A DNA stretch of 27,667 bases from UMGS755 sp045132895 (GCA_045132895.1 JBGUTC010000098.1:1-27667), one strand, 5' to 3'; counted from the first letter of the stretch, positions 7,390 through 15,238 are shown. Notes: generated by a model not told the origin, from the sequence alone. Numbers and translations are program-made.

Positions 7390-8316
7390 ATGATTGCAAA
7401 AAATACAATTCAATATGATGGCTACGGAAAATGCCTTGAAATTTCTAACGGCATTGTTCGCCTGGTTGTAACGCTGGACTTTGGTCCCCGTATCATCCGC
7501 TACTCCTTTGCAGACGGCGAAAATATTTTCTTTGAAGATAAAGACCGTATCTTCTTTGAAGAAGGCAACGAAATGAAGGAGGCGTATGGCGAGAATGCCC
7601 GTTGGTATATCTATGGCGGTCATCGTCTCTGGACCAGTCCGGAAGCTCTTCCCAGAACCTACTATCCCGATAATGACCCGGTAGATGTCACCCTGACGGA
7701 GCGCGGTGCAATCTTTACGCCGCCGGTGCAGAAGTGGAATCAGTATGGCTACGCCATTGAAGTCTGCTTGTCTGAGGATTCGTCTGACGTAACGGTGATT
7801 CACCGACTGACCAATTACGGTCCTTGGGATGTAACTCTTTCCCTCTGGCCCATTTCTGTTCTGTCTCCGGGAGGCACAGAGGTATTCCCGCAGCCGACGT
7901 ATGACGCCGGCATGCTGGCAAATCGCCAGATGGCGTTTTGGTCTTATGTAAAAATGACAGATTCCCGTCTCGGTTGGCTGGATCGGTATATTACCTTGCG
8001 GCAGGATGCTTCCGTTGACGATAACTTTAAGATGGGTCTTGGCAGTGACCACGGTTATGCCCTTTACTTTAACCATGGGGATGTGCTGGTCAAGAAGTTT
8101 GATGCAAAGCGCGGCGGGAACTATCCTGATGGCGGTATGTCCTTTGAAACTTATACAAATCCGCTCTTCCTGGAAATGGAGACATTAAGCGAACTGAAGA
8201 CCATTGCGCCGGAGGAAACCGCAGAACATGTGGAGACATGGTCTCTCTTTAAGGGTCAGTTGCCGGAACTTTCTGATGATGTTTTAGACAAAGAAGTTCA
8301 GAAATACCTGAAATAA
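7390..8316 (+). CDS. Aldose-epimerase-fold (galactose mutarotase-like) protein
   Basis: The 308-residue protein begins at ATG 7390, behind AGGAGG (7378-7383). The beta-rich sequence resembles the galactose-mutarotase superfold: LEISNGIVRLVVTLDFGPRIIRYSF at the N terminus is the typical opening (a ligand-field segment with G-P/A-R-I), followed by YGGHRLWTSPE (75-85), where a conserved His-Arg pair of epimerase-like proteins lies, and repeated strands to the end. Members of the superfold act as sugar epimerases or as binding/accessory domains. No signal peptide is visible. An upstream in-frame ATG at 7306 lies within the predicted promoter and is rejected as the start. It is likely to process or anomerise a sugar released by the upstream hydrolases; this is inferred from position. 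Confidence 0.7.
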   Translation: MIAKNTIQYDGYGKCLEISNGIVRLVVTLDFGPRIIRYSFADGENIFFEDKDRIFFEEGNEMKEAYGENARWYIYGGHRLWTSPEALPRTYYPDNDPVDVTLTERGAIFTPPVQKWNQYGYAIEVCLSEDSSDVTVIHRLTNYGPWDVTLSLWPISVLSPGGTEVFPQPTYDAGMLANRQMAFWSYVKMTDSRLGWLDRYITLRQDASVDDNFKMGLGSDHGYALYFNHGDVLVKKFDAKRGGNYPDGGMSFETYTNPLFLEMETLSELKTIAPEETAEHVETWSLFKGQLPELSDDVLDKEVQKYLK

Positions 8317-8379
8317 AAAGCATTTTTGTTATAGAAAAACAGTTTGCTCTTTTGTATTATAGAAATCAGAGGTGATACC

Positions 8380-10044
8380 ATGCTGATTACAGGTAAAGAA
8401 AAACTGAAACATTATAGCGCAGAGCACCGGATCTGGCAGGGGATTCCCGGCATTGAAGTAACGAAAAAGGGAAGAATTTTTGCCACGTTCTATTCCGGCG
8501 GGATTAAAGAAGAACTGGAAAATTTCTCCATGCTGGTTATGTCCGATAACGGAACGGATTTTTCCGAGCCCGTTGCCGTTGCCTACAAGCCGGGGCACCG
8601 TTGCTTTGACCCTTGTATCTGGATTGACCCCCTGGGTCGTCTTTGGTTTATATGGTCCATGATGCCGGCGCACGGTACTTATGCAACCATCTGTGAAAAC
8701 CCGGATGCAGAGGTACTGACCTTTAGTGAGCCGAAGTTCATCGGCCATGATATTATGATGAATAAGCCGACGGTTTTGTCCACCGGTGAGTGGCTGTTTC
8801 CGATTACGGTCTGGAAAGAAGGCGTCCGCGTCTTAGGTCCGGAATTTGACAGTCCGGAAGAGGATAAGAAAGCCTTTGTTTATAAAACGGTCGACAACGG
8901 CAAAACCTTCCGGAAAATGGGGGGCGCTGATGTAACCTACCGTTCCTATGATGAACACATGGTGGTGGAACTTACGGACGGGCGACTGGCCATGTATATC
9001 AGAACAGATTATGGTATCGGCAATGCCTATTCCTATGATCGGGGTGAGTCCTGGACATCGGAAGAGCATATCTGTCAGATTTGTACCTCTTCCCGTTTCT
9101 TTATCAGGCGACTTCCTTCCGGGCGTATTCTTTTTGTTAATCACGGAAAAAGCGTTGACCGGAATAACCTGACCGCCTTTTTGTCAGAAGATGACGGCAA
9201 GACGTGGAAATACCAGCTATTGCTGGATGACCGGGAGAATGTGTCCTATCCGGACGGTGCTATCGGAGAGGATGGATTTATTTATGTTGTCTATGACAGA
9301 GAGCGGGGCTCTTTGAAAAACTCTCTGGATGAAGCCTATGGTTGCGCAAGAGAAGTGTTATATGCGAAAATAACGGAAGAAGATATTATTGCCGGTAAAC
9401 TGCAGTCCGAGGGCAGCAAGCTTCGTTGCCAGATTTCCAAACTGGGCGAGTATGCCGATGCGGAGACGAACCCTTACGCTGAAGCAAGCCGTTATTCTGA
9501 CGAAGAACTGGCAGACGTTTTAGCCGGTGCGGATATCCAGAAAATCGGAGAAATGCTTTTTGAGCACTATGCGATTAACTGCGTGAACATGCATAAGGTA
9601 GAAAGCGCCCGCCTGGATGAGTTGACAGAAAAACTGTCCGAAGAAACAGCTGATAAAAAGAAAATCATTGCAGAAATGATCCGTCTGGTGCGGTCGGTCT
9701 CTGATTTGCGTCTTGACAGTTTTCCGGTGGTTGAGATTGTTAAGAAAATCGTGATTGAGAATCCGCAGAGCGAACTGACGGCAGATGAAATCGCCCGGAA
9801 AGCAGGCGTCAGCAAATACTATATGATGCATATGTTCAAAAAAATAACCGGCACAACGGTTACGGCGTTTAAAAACGCGTTGCGGATTGCTCAGGCGAAA
9901 AAACTCCTGCTGGAAACAGAAAAATCCATGACGGAAATCGCGCAGGAAAGCGGATTTGGCAGTTCCAGTTATTTTTCAAAGTTGTTTGTTAAGAGCGAGG
10001 GGATTACGCCCTCAGACTATCGGCAGATGCTGAAGAAGAATTAA
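8380..10044 (+). CDS. BNR/sialidase-like beta-propeller fused to a C-terminal AraC-type DNA-binding domain
   Basis: The single uninterrupted frame encodes 554 residues. Residues about 10-345 are a six-bladed propeller of the sialidase superfamily: RIWQGIPGIEV and GRIFATFYSGG open it, and Asp-box motifs are clear (SYDRGESW and SEDDGKTW match S-x-D-x-G-x-[ST]-W; TVDNGKTF and SDNGTDF are near matches). A helical linker (about 370-445) leads to two helix-turn-helix units of an AraC domain (about 450-553): LTADEIARKAGVSKYYMMHM and MTEIAQESGFGSSSYFSKLF, ending ITPSDYRQ. The start is set by GAGGTGAT before ATG 8380. No signal peptide is seen, as fits a transcription factor. It may sense a glycan or released sugar via the propeller and control this locus. 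KDPG aldolase follows 18 bases later and is probably co-transcribed. Confidence 0.85.
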   Translation: MLITGKEKLKHYSAEHRIWQGIPGIEVTKKGRIFATFYSGGIKEELENFSMLVMSDNGTDFSEPVAVAYKPGHRCFDPCIWIDPLGRLWFIWSMMPAHGTYATICENPDAEVLTFSEPKFIGHDIMMNKPTVLSTGEWLFPITVWKEGVRVLGPEFDSPEEDKKAFVYKTVDNGKTFRKMGGADVTYRSYDEHMVVELTDGRLAMYIRTDYGIGNAYSYDRGESWTSEEHICQICTSSRFFIRRLPSGRILFVNHGKSVDRNNLTAFLSEDDGKTWKYQLLLDDRENVSYPDGAIGEDGFIYVVYDRERGSLKNSLDEAYGCAREVLYAKITEEDIIAGKLQSEGSKLRCQISKLGEYADAETNPYAEASRYSDEELADVLAGADIQKIGEMLFEHYAINCVNMHKVESARLDELTEKLSEETADKKKIIAEMIRLVRSVSDLRLDSFPVVEIVKKIVIENPQSELTADEIARKAGVSKYYMMHMFKKITGTTVTAFKNALRIAQAKKLLLETEKSMTEIAQESGFGSSSYFSKLFVKSEGITPSDYRQMLKKN

Positions 10045-10062
10045 GAAAAGGTTGGTGCAACG

Positions 10063-10710
10063 ATGTATAATCAGGTCTTGGAGTCGATTGTTGAAAATAA
10101 GTTCATCGTCATTGTGCGCGGTGTGGAAAAGGAAAAGTTGCTGCCGTTGACTCAGGCGATGTATGATGGTGGTATCCGTCTTCTGGAAGTGACCTTTGAT
10201 GCAAGCGGCAAGGTAAGTGATGAAGAAACCGCGGAAAACATCCGTTTTCTGTCAGAACATTTTGCCGGAAAGATGTTTATCGGTGCCGGAACGGTTTTAA
10301 CAAAAAAACAGGTGGAACTGACACATGCAGCCGGAGGAACGTTCATCATTTCTCCCAATACGGACGAAGAGGTTATTAAGCGAACCCGGGAATTGGAGAT
10401 GGTTTCTATGCCCGGCGCCCTGACGCCCACAGAAATCCAGCGGGCACACACCTTAGGTGCCAGCTTTGTCAAACTGTTCCCTGCCGGAGATCTGGGACCG
10501 GGATATGTCAAAGCTGTGAAAGCGCCCCTTTCTCATATTTTGTTGACGGCGGTCGGCGGCATCAACTATGACAACATTCCGGACTATATAAAAGCCGGCG
10601 TTTCCGGCTTCGGTGTTGGCACTAACATTGTGGATAAAAAACTGCTGGCAGCCGGGGATTATGACGGCATTCGTCAACTGGCTGAACGGTATGTTGCCCT
10701 TGTGAAATAA
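10063..10710 (+). CDS. eda: 2-dehydro-3-deoxyphosphogluconate (KDPG/KHG) aldolase
   Basis: The 215-residue protein is a full-length class I aldolase of the KDPG/KHG family. It has the catalytic glutamate in RLLEVTF (Glu42), the Schiff-base lysine in FVKLFPAGDLGPGYVK (Lys137), GAGTVLT for phosphate binding and the C-terminal GVGTNIV motif. It cleaves KDPG to pyruvate and glyceraldehyde 3-phosphate, the last step of the Entner-Doudoroff route and of hexuronate or sugar-acid breakdown. No 6-phosphogluconate dehydratase or KDG kinase is in the window. Its place at the end of the glycosidase run, 18 bases behind the sialidase-AraC fusion, suggests that the substrate glycan yields a sugar acid. A strong terminator follows. 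Confidence 0.93.
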   Translation: MYNQVLESIVENKFIVIVRGVEKEKLLPLTQAMYDGGIRLLEVTFDASGKVSDEETAENIRFLSEHFAGKMFIGAGTVLTKKQVELTHAAGGTFIISPNTDEEVIKRTRELEMVSMPGALTPTEIQRAHTLGASFVKLFPAGDLGPGYVKAVKAPLSHILLTAVGGINYDNIPDYIKAGVSGFGVGTNIVDKKLLAAGDYDGIRQLAERYVALVK

Positions 10711-10743
10711 AAAAGAGACTGTAGCAACGCTACAGTCTCTTTT
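10711..10743. terminator. Bidirectional terminator between eda and the Mrp gene
   Basis: A 15-bp perfect stem AAAAGAGACTGTAGC/GCTACAGTCTCTTTT with an AAC loop starts at the base after the eda stop codon and continues into a T run. It serves both convergent genes; the minus-strand Mrp gene stops at 10745. Confidence 0.92.
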
Positions 10744-10744
10744 T

Positions 10745-11575
10745 TTATAACATCTCTTTTAACAGGTCTGCTGCTTTATCAAACCAAGGAATATCCAGAC
10801 TTTCGATTTCACCTTTGTCGCAGGCACCGGCGATGCTGGGGTCAATCGGGAGCTGCGCCAGAACGGGCAGGTTATGACCCTTTGCAATTTCGTCAATGTG
10901 GCTGTCGCCGAAAACGTGGTAGTTCTTGCCGTTATCGGGGCAGGTGAAGTAAGAAAGGTTTTCGACCAGACCCAGGATGGGGATATTCATCATTTTCGCC
11001 ATCTTAACCGCTTTTTCCACAATCATGGAAACCAGTTCCTGAGGAGAGGTCACAACAACGATGCCGTCAACAGCGATAGACTGGAAAACTGTCAGAGGCA
11101 CATCGCCGGTTCCCGGGGGCATATCGATGAACATATAGTCAATATCGCTCCAGATAACGTCAGTCCAGAACTGTTTAACGGTTCCGCCGATCACCGGACC
11201 GCGCCATACAACGGGATCAGTCTCGTTTTCGAGAAGCAGATTAAGCGACATAATCTCAACGCCATTTTTACTGGGGACGGGATAAAGTCCCAATTCATTT
11301 CCCGTTGCCTTTTCGCGAATACCAAACGCTTTGGGGATTGAAGGGCCGGTAATGTCGGCATCTAAAATGGCAGTGCGATAGCCTAAGCGATTCATGGTCA
11401 CTGCCAACATGGAGGTCACAAGGCTTTTGCCTACGCCACCTTTACCACTGACAACGCCGATGACTTTCTTAATCTGGCTCAGATTATGAGGATTTTCGCG
11501 GAAATCTTGCGCCGCATGCTGACATCCTTCGCAGGATTCTTTGGAACAAGATGTGTTACTACAGGATTTTGCCAT
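10745..11575 (-). CDS. Mrp/NBP35-family iron-sulfur cluster carrier ATPase
   Basis: The 276-residue P-loop protein has the deviant Walker A of the family, SGKGGVGKS (residues 43-51), switch-like DADITGPSIP and DMPPGTGDVPL. These proteins bind an Fe-S cluster between two subunits and hand it to apo-enzymes. The N terminus carries a Cys cluster (Cys5, 10, 15, 18) as in NBP35-like proteins. The C-terminal CxxC that bridges the shared cluster in typical Mrp/ApbC reads C-P-D-N here (Cys212, Asn215), so the second cysteine is missing. It lies 32 bases downstream-facing from the DtxR-type regulator gene on the same strand, which fits an iron-linked transcription unit. Confidence 0.92.
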   Translation of the reverse strand: MAKSCSNTSCSKESCEGCQHAAQDFRENPHNLSQIKKVIGVVSGKGGVGKSLVTSMLAVTMNRLGYRTAILDADITGPSIPKAFGIREKATGNELGLYPVPSKNGVEIMSLNLLLENETDPVVWRGPVIGGTVKQFWTDVIWSDIDYMFIDMPPGTGDVPLTVFQSIAVDGIVVVTSPQELVSMIVEKAVKMAKMMNIPILGLVENLSYFTCPDNGKNYHVFGDSHIDEIAKGHNLPVLAQLPIDPSIAGACDKGEIESLDIPWFDKAADLLKEML

Positions 11576-11607
11576 GGTTTTAGCCTCTTTTCTATTTGCT
11601 TAAAATT

Positions 11608-11982
11608 TTATAAAATACCTTTTTGGGTTAAATATGCCTTTAATTTTTCAAAGGTTTCAGCGCTTAAATCGTGTTCAATTTTGCAACTGTCTGAAAGAGC
11701 TGTTTCTTCGTCAACGCCTAAGGCAATCAGGGCTTTGGCAATGACGCGATGCCGTTCATAGACCTTTTCAGCAATCTGCTTCCCCTTTTCGGTCAAGAGA
11801 ATGCTTCCGTCTTCGTCAGTTGTAATATAGCCCTCTTCCCGAAAGCCTTTCATGGCAACGGAAACGCTGGCCTTTGTAAAGGACAGTTCGTTGGCAACAT
11901 CAATGCTTCTGACGGACCCTTTTTTATTCTGAATCATTAAAATGGCTTCCAGATAATTTTCCGCCGATTCCTTAATTTTCAT
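11608..11982 (-). CDS. DtxR/MntR-family metal-dependent regulator
   Basis: The 124-residue protein has a winged helix-turn-helix (about 20-65: VRSIDVANELSFTKASVSVAM, then GSILLTEKGKQIA) and a dimerisation domain with the metal-site motif CKIEH (Cys100, Glu103, His104), His78 and Glu12. The C-x-x-E-H form matches DtxR/IdeR-type sites rather than Bacillus MntR. It lacks the C-terminal SH3/FeoA-like domain, as many short Bacillota members do. It should sense Fe(II) or Mn(II) in the cytoplasm and repress uptake genes. It shares a divergent promoter region with the esterase gene and lies just upstream of the Fe-S carrier gene. GGAGGT precedes ATG 11982. Confidence 0.9.
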   Translation of the reverse strand: MKIKESAENYLEAILMIQNKKGSVRSIDVANELSFTKASVSVAMKGFREEGYITTDEDGSILLTEKGKQIAEKVYERHRVIAKALIALGVDEETALSDSCKIEHDLSAETFEKLKAYLTQKGIL

Positions 11983-11985
11983 TCA

Positions 11986-12002
11986 AAATACCTCCGGTAT
12001 TT
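11986..12002 (-). promoter_or_regulatory. Inverted repeat over the ribosome binding site of the DtxR-type gene
   Basis: On the minus strand AAATACC-GGA-GGTATTT is a perfect 7+3+7 inverted repeat that starts a few bases after the predicted transcription start and contains the GGAGGT ribosome binding site. It could be a DNA operator for autoregulation or an RNA hairpin masking the site; sequence alone does not decide. Confidence 0.5.
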
Positions 12003-12013
12003 ATGATATTCTT

Positions 12014-12042
12014 ATTGTACCACAAATCCGGCGGGCTGTCAA
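12014..12042 (-). promoter_or_regulatory. Promoter of the DtxR-type regulator / Mrp unit
   Basis: On the minus strand a consensus TTGACA (12037-12042) is followed after exactly 17 bases by TACAAT (12014-12019). Confidence 0.88.
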
Positions 12043-12050
12043 ATAAGCAG

Positions 12051-12079
12051 TTGACGGAAAAACGGGAATATGATACAAT
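12051..12079 (+). promoter_or_regulatory. Promoter of the esterase gene
   Basis: TTGACG (12051-12056) and TACAAT (12074-12079) have a 17-base spacer. The -35 box lies 8 bases from the -35 box of the divergent DtxR-type promoter. The start of transcription near 12086 leaves a leader of about 20 bases to ATG 12105. Confidence 0.88.
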
Positions 12080-12104
12080 AAGGAAAAAAGGAAGGATGAG
12101 AAGC

Positions 12105-12920
12105 ATGATAGCAGGTGTTTATCCCTTATGGGATGTTGATTGTGAATACCAAAATCCTGTGATGACCCATTATCGTCCTGAGGAACAGACCTCTGAATGG
12201 AGCGTCGTAATTTTCCCCGGCGGGGCATATCATCATCTGGCGGAGCACGAAGGAAAGGGCTATGCAGAGTTTTTAAACCGGAACGGCATCAATGCTTTCG
12301 TGGTGGATTACCGCGTGGCACCCAGTCATTTTCCGGATCAGTTATTAGATGCAAGAAAGGCTGTGCGCCTTGTGCGGCACCATGGGAAGGCGTGGGGCGT
12401 GAATCCGGAGAAGGTTGCTGTTATGGGTTCTTCTGCCGGCGGGCATCTGGCGGCGCTGATTTCCACCTACACGGAAGCTTTGCCTGAAGAAGCGACGGAA
12501 GCCTTACGGGATGTTCCCTTTTTGCCGGATGCTCAGATTCTTTGCTATCCTGTTATCCGTGTAACAGCGGATATCGGCCATGTGAACTCCGGCGTTAATT
12601 TGTTCGGGGATCGGTATGAGTCGATGAAAGATGAGTTCTGCCTTGATAAACTGGTAAAGGAAACAACGCCCCGGGCTTTTGTATGGCATACGTTTACCGA
12701 CGACGGCGTTTCGGTTTTAAACAGTTTAGAGTATGTAAAGGCTCTCCGGGAGCATGACGTCAACGCAGAGTATCATGTTTTTCCCTGCGGACCTCACGGG
12801 ATGGGTCTTGCCAAAGACTTAAACGGCAGAAACGGCATGGACGAAACGACACTGGAATTTGTTCATGTTTCCCAATGGGGCGAGTTGCTCCTCAATTGGT
12901 TTAAATTGATTGAAAAATAA
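12105..12920 (+). CDS. Alpha/beta-hydrolase, acetyl-xylan-esterase-like carbohydrate esterase
   Basis: The 272-residue protein is a compact alpha/beta-hydrolase of the BD-FAE / acetyl esterase type. It has the oxyanion-hole segment FPGGAYHHLA (37-46), the nucleophile elbow GSSAGGH (Ser110), the acid in HTFTDDGVSV (Asp199 or Asp200) and the catalytic His in GPHGMGLA (His231). These enzymes remove acetyl or similar groups from sugars. No signal peptide is present, so the substrate is intracellular. ATG 12105 is preferred over the in-frame ATG 12096 because GGAAGG (12090-12095) is well spaced only for 12105. The gene stands alone, with its own promoter and terminator. Confidence 0.85.
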   Translation: MIAGVYPLWDVDCEYQNPVMTHYRPEEQTSEWSVVIFPGGAYHHLAEHEGKGYAEFLNRNGINAFVVDYRVAPSHFPDQLLDARKAVRLVRHHGKAWGVNPEKVAVMGSSAGGHLAALISTYTEALPEEATEALRDVPFLPDAQILCYPVIRVTADIGHVNSGVNLFGDRYESMKDEFCLDKLVKETTPRAFVWHTFTDDGVSVLNSLEYVKALREHDVNAEYHVFPCGPHGMGLAKDLNGRNGMDETTLEFVHVSQWGELLLNWFKLIEK

Positions 12921-12923
12921 AAG

Positions 12924-12953
12924 AAACGGTATCGCTCAGCGATACCGTTTTTA
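12924..12953. terminator. Bidirectional terminator after the esterase gene
   Basis: A 12-bp stem AAACGGTATCGC/GCGATACCGTTT with a TCA loop is followed by TTTATT. It separates two convergent genes; the amidohydrolase stop is at 12960. Confidence 0.88.
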
Positions 12954-12959
12954 TTATGC

Positions 12960-14603
12960 TTATACAGTAGGTAGATTTCTCAGTGCCTTACCCGGACGTG
13001 CACCGGTGTGTTCACCTTTAGCAATAACCGGGACACCGTTAACCAGAACGTAGTCCATGCCCTCTGAGTAGCGGTTAGGCTCGGTGAAAGTTGCATTGAT
13101 TTTCAGTTCATTCAGATCAAAAACGTTGATATCGGCAAAATAACCCTCAGCCAACAAACCGCGCTTTTTAATGTTAAAGTGCTTCGCAGCACGGCTGGTC
13201 GCCTTGCAGACCGCTTCTTCCATGGAGATAGCACCCAGTTCACGGACGTAGCGGATGAAATAATAAGCCATAGAAATATAGTACTGCATATTGTTGCTGA
13301 TGACGGGACCGTCTTCTGTTGCAACGAAAATATCTGTCTGCCACAGGTAGATGGGGTCTTTGACGACGCTGTCAATCATGGTCTGCTCATGGAACACCAT
13401 GCCGGTCATGGTCAGATCGCGGACAGCACCGATGTCCGGCGCAGCCTGAATGATATCTAAGAAGCAGTCAACCGGCTCCTTGCCCCATTCTTTTACTAAA
13501 TCAGCAAAAGGAGTTTTTGCCACTTCCGGCCAGTAGCCGGGGTAAACGTAGAGGAGTCTGTCCCACTGTCCGGCGGCTAAGAAGCGCCAGTAACGGTTCA
13601 TGTCGTTTTTCACCTTTTCCCGTCCGACAGGATCAGCTAAAATTTCCTTTGCCTTGTCCCAACCGTCAGCATAGAGCCAACTGGGGAGCATGGCCTGACA
13701 GCCACCTGTGGCAAAGCAGGTGGGGAGCATGTCAGCAAAAACGTTTAAATGCTCGATGTCTCTGGCATCCTTGAGCATCTGCATTGCTTTATAGAGAACA
13801 TCGTCAGGAATACCGTTGTCATATTTAACATTTAAGTGCGAAACCGTACCCCGCATACCGGTCTTCCGGATAACATTTAAAAATTCGTTGACGGCTTCTA
13901 AAATGTAAGTACCCTCATCACGCATGTGGGTGGAATAGTTTCCGTCATATTCAGCAGCGATTTTAGCAAGACGCTCCACTTCCTCCGGCTTGCACATAAC
14001 GCCGGGGTCAAACTCAAGACCGGTGGAAAAACCGATGAATCCGGCTTCCATAGCTTCCCGCAGAAAGTCTGCCATAATCTGAAACTGCTCTTCGGTGGCG
14101 TCCTTAGTATGAACATCGGCAATGACTCTGAGGTCGTTGTGTCCGCAAAGCCAGGCTGTGTTCATGGATGCACCCATAGCATCCATTTTATCAAGAACTG
14201 CCGCCATAGAGCCTTTGGGAATATCTTTTTGTCCCGCCAGGTCAAAAACGCAAGTCACGCTATCGCCGGCAGGATCAAAGTCCTTGTGATCCAGCTGATG
14301 GCGCATGGAAAAACCGCAGTTTCCGACAACTTCCGTTGTGACACCCTGGCGGACAGAACTCTGGCACTCGGGATTTGCCCAGATGGTCTGGTCAGAGTGC
14401 GTATGGGTGTCAATGAAACCCGGTGTGACATATTTATGGTGAGCGTCGATGACCAGCGGTGCATCCACGCCCTCTAGGTTCCCGATATAGTCAATTTTAT
14501 CGCCGACAATGGCAATGTCGGCATAATAAGCCGGCGCGCCGCTACCGTCAACAATCGTACCGTTTTTTATGATGATATCCGGTTTTCTTTGATACATAGA
14601 CAT
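12960..14603 (-). CDS. D-aminoacylase / N-acyl-D-amino-acid deacylase family amidohydrolase
   Basis: The 547-residue protein matches this amidohydrolase family throughout. The N terminus DIIIKNGTIVDGSGAPAYYADIAIVGDKI is the small beta domain, PGFIDTHTHSD carries the metal-binding His67 and His69, EVVGNCGFS is typical of D-aminoacylases, and the C terminus (EGYFADINVFDLNEL, GVPVIAKGEHTGARPGKALR) closes the beta domain; the ARPG-x-LR ending is a family signature. It hydrolyses N-acyl-D-amino acids or related amides in the cytoplasm. Length is normal. AGGAGG lies 8 bases before the first of two nearby ATGs (14603). It appears monocistronic, with its own promoter and terminator. Confidence 0.9.
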   Translation of the reverse strand: MSMYQRKPDIIIKNGTIVDGSGAPAYYADIAIVGDKIDYIGNLEGVDAPLVIDAHHKYVTPGFIDTHTHSDQTIWANPECQSSVRQGVTTEVVGNCGFSMRHQLDHKDFDPAGDSVTCVFDLAGQKDIPKGSMAAVLDKMDAMGASMNTAWLCGHNDLRVIADVHTKDATEEQFQIMADFLREAMEAGFIGFSTGLEFDPGVMCKPEEVERLAKIAAEYDGNYSTHMRDEGTYILEAVNEFLNVIRKTGMRGTVSHLNVKYDNGIPDDVLYKAMQMLKDARDIEHLNVFADMLPTCFATGGCQAMLPSWLYADGWDKAKEILADPVGREKVKNDMNRYWRFLAAGQWDRLLYVYPGYWPEVAKTPFADLVKEWGKEPVDCFLDIIQAAPDIGAVRDLTMTGMVFHEQTMIDSVVKDPIYLWQTDIFVATEDGPVISNNMQYYISMAYYFIRYVRELGAISMEEAVCKATSRAAKHFNIKKRGLLAEGYFADINVFDLNELKINATFTEPNRYSEGMDYVLVNGVPVIAKGEHTGARPGKALRNLPTV

Positions 14604-14635
14604 AGAAAAAACCTCCTATTGTAAACTACAAGGAC

Positions 14636-14664
14636 ATTATACTACAAAGCATGATTTTTGAATA
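14636..14664 (-). promoter_or_regulatory. Likely promoter of the D-aminoacylase-type gene
   Basis: A perfect TATAAT on the minus strand (14636-14641) lies 17 bases from a weak -35, TATTCA (14659-14664). The -10 box is convincing, the -35 is not, so activation may be needed. Confidence 0.6.
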
Positions 14665-14689
14665 GGACTATATTTTACAAAAAATATGT

Positions 14690-15238
14690 TTATAAAACCG
14701 CTAAAAAGTATTCTGTCAATATCTCCGGCGTTTCCTGTTTTCCATGATTAACCCACCAGCGAATCGTCTCGACGAAGGTTGCTGTGATGTGATTAATCCA
14801 ATAACTTTCAGGTAAGTGCGCACTTTTTTTCGGCTCAAATAAAGCCAACTGGCTATCAATCAGACGGGTAAGATTTGCTTTGAAATATCGCAAAAACAAC
14901 TCGTTGTTCCGACTTGAAAGTAACTCTAAAATATGATGATCGTTGTTTTGAAGATGCTGAAATAAATGCAGAAAAACAGAATCCGGCGCCTGACAATCGA
15001 AAATGTGCCGGTGGTGGTTCTCTTCTTCCGTGGCATCAAAAATATGGCAAAAAAGTTCTTCGCAGAGTTCTTTCAGCAAAAAATCCTTTGTTTCAAAATG
15101 AGCGTAGAATGTTGCTCTGCCGATATCGGCCAATTCAATGATTTCTCCGACGGTAATATGCTCAAAATCTTTTTCTGACAAAAGTGTTATAAATGCAGCA
15201 AAAATTGACTCTCTGGTTTTTCTTTGACGTCTGTCCAT
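14690..15238 (-). CDS. TetR-family transcriptional regulator
   Basis: The 182-residue protein has a typical TetR N-terminal DNA-binding domain: RKTRESIFAAFITLLSEKD, then ITVGEIIELADIGRATFYAHF (about residues 28-48) and KDFLLKEL, followed by a helical ligand domain with a C-terminal WWVNHGKQETPEILTEYFL segment of the AcrR/DhaS-like type. The frame is open 51 codons further upstream, but the start at 15238 is preferred: it is preceded by AAAGGAAAGG and begins with MDRRQRKTRE as in relatives. The longer form would run through the operator. It is divergent from the metal-exporter gene at 15404, with a 23-bp palindrome between, so it probably represses that exporter and itself. Confidence 0.88.
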   Translation of the reverse strand: MDRRQRKTRESIFAAFITLLSEKDFEHITVGEIIELADIGRATFYAHFETKDFLLKELCEELFCHIFDATEEENHHRHIFDCQAPDSVFLHLFQHLQNNDHHILELLSSRNNELFLRYFKANLTRLIDSQLALFEPKKSAHLPESYWINHITATFVETIRWWVNHGKQETPEILTEYFLAVL

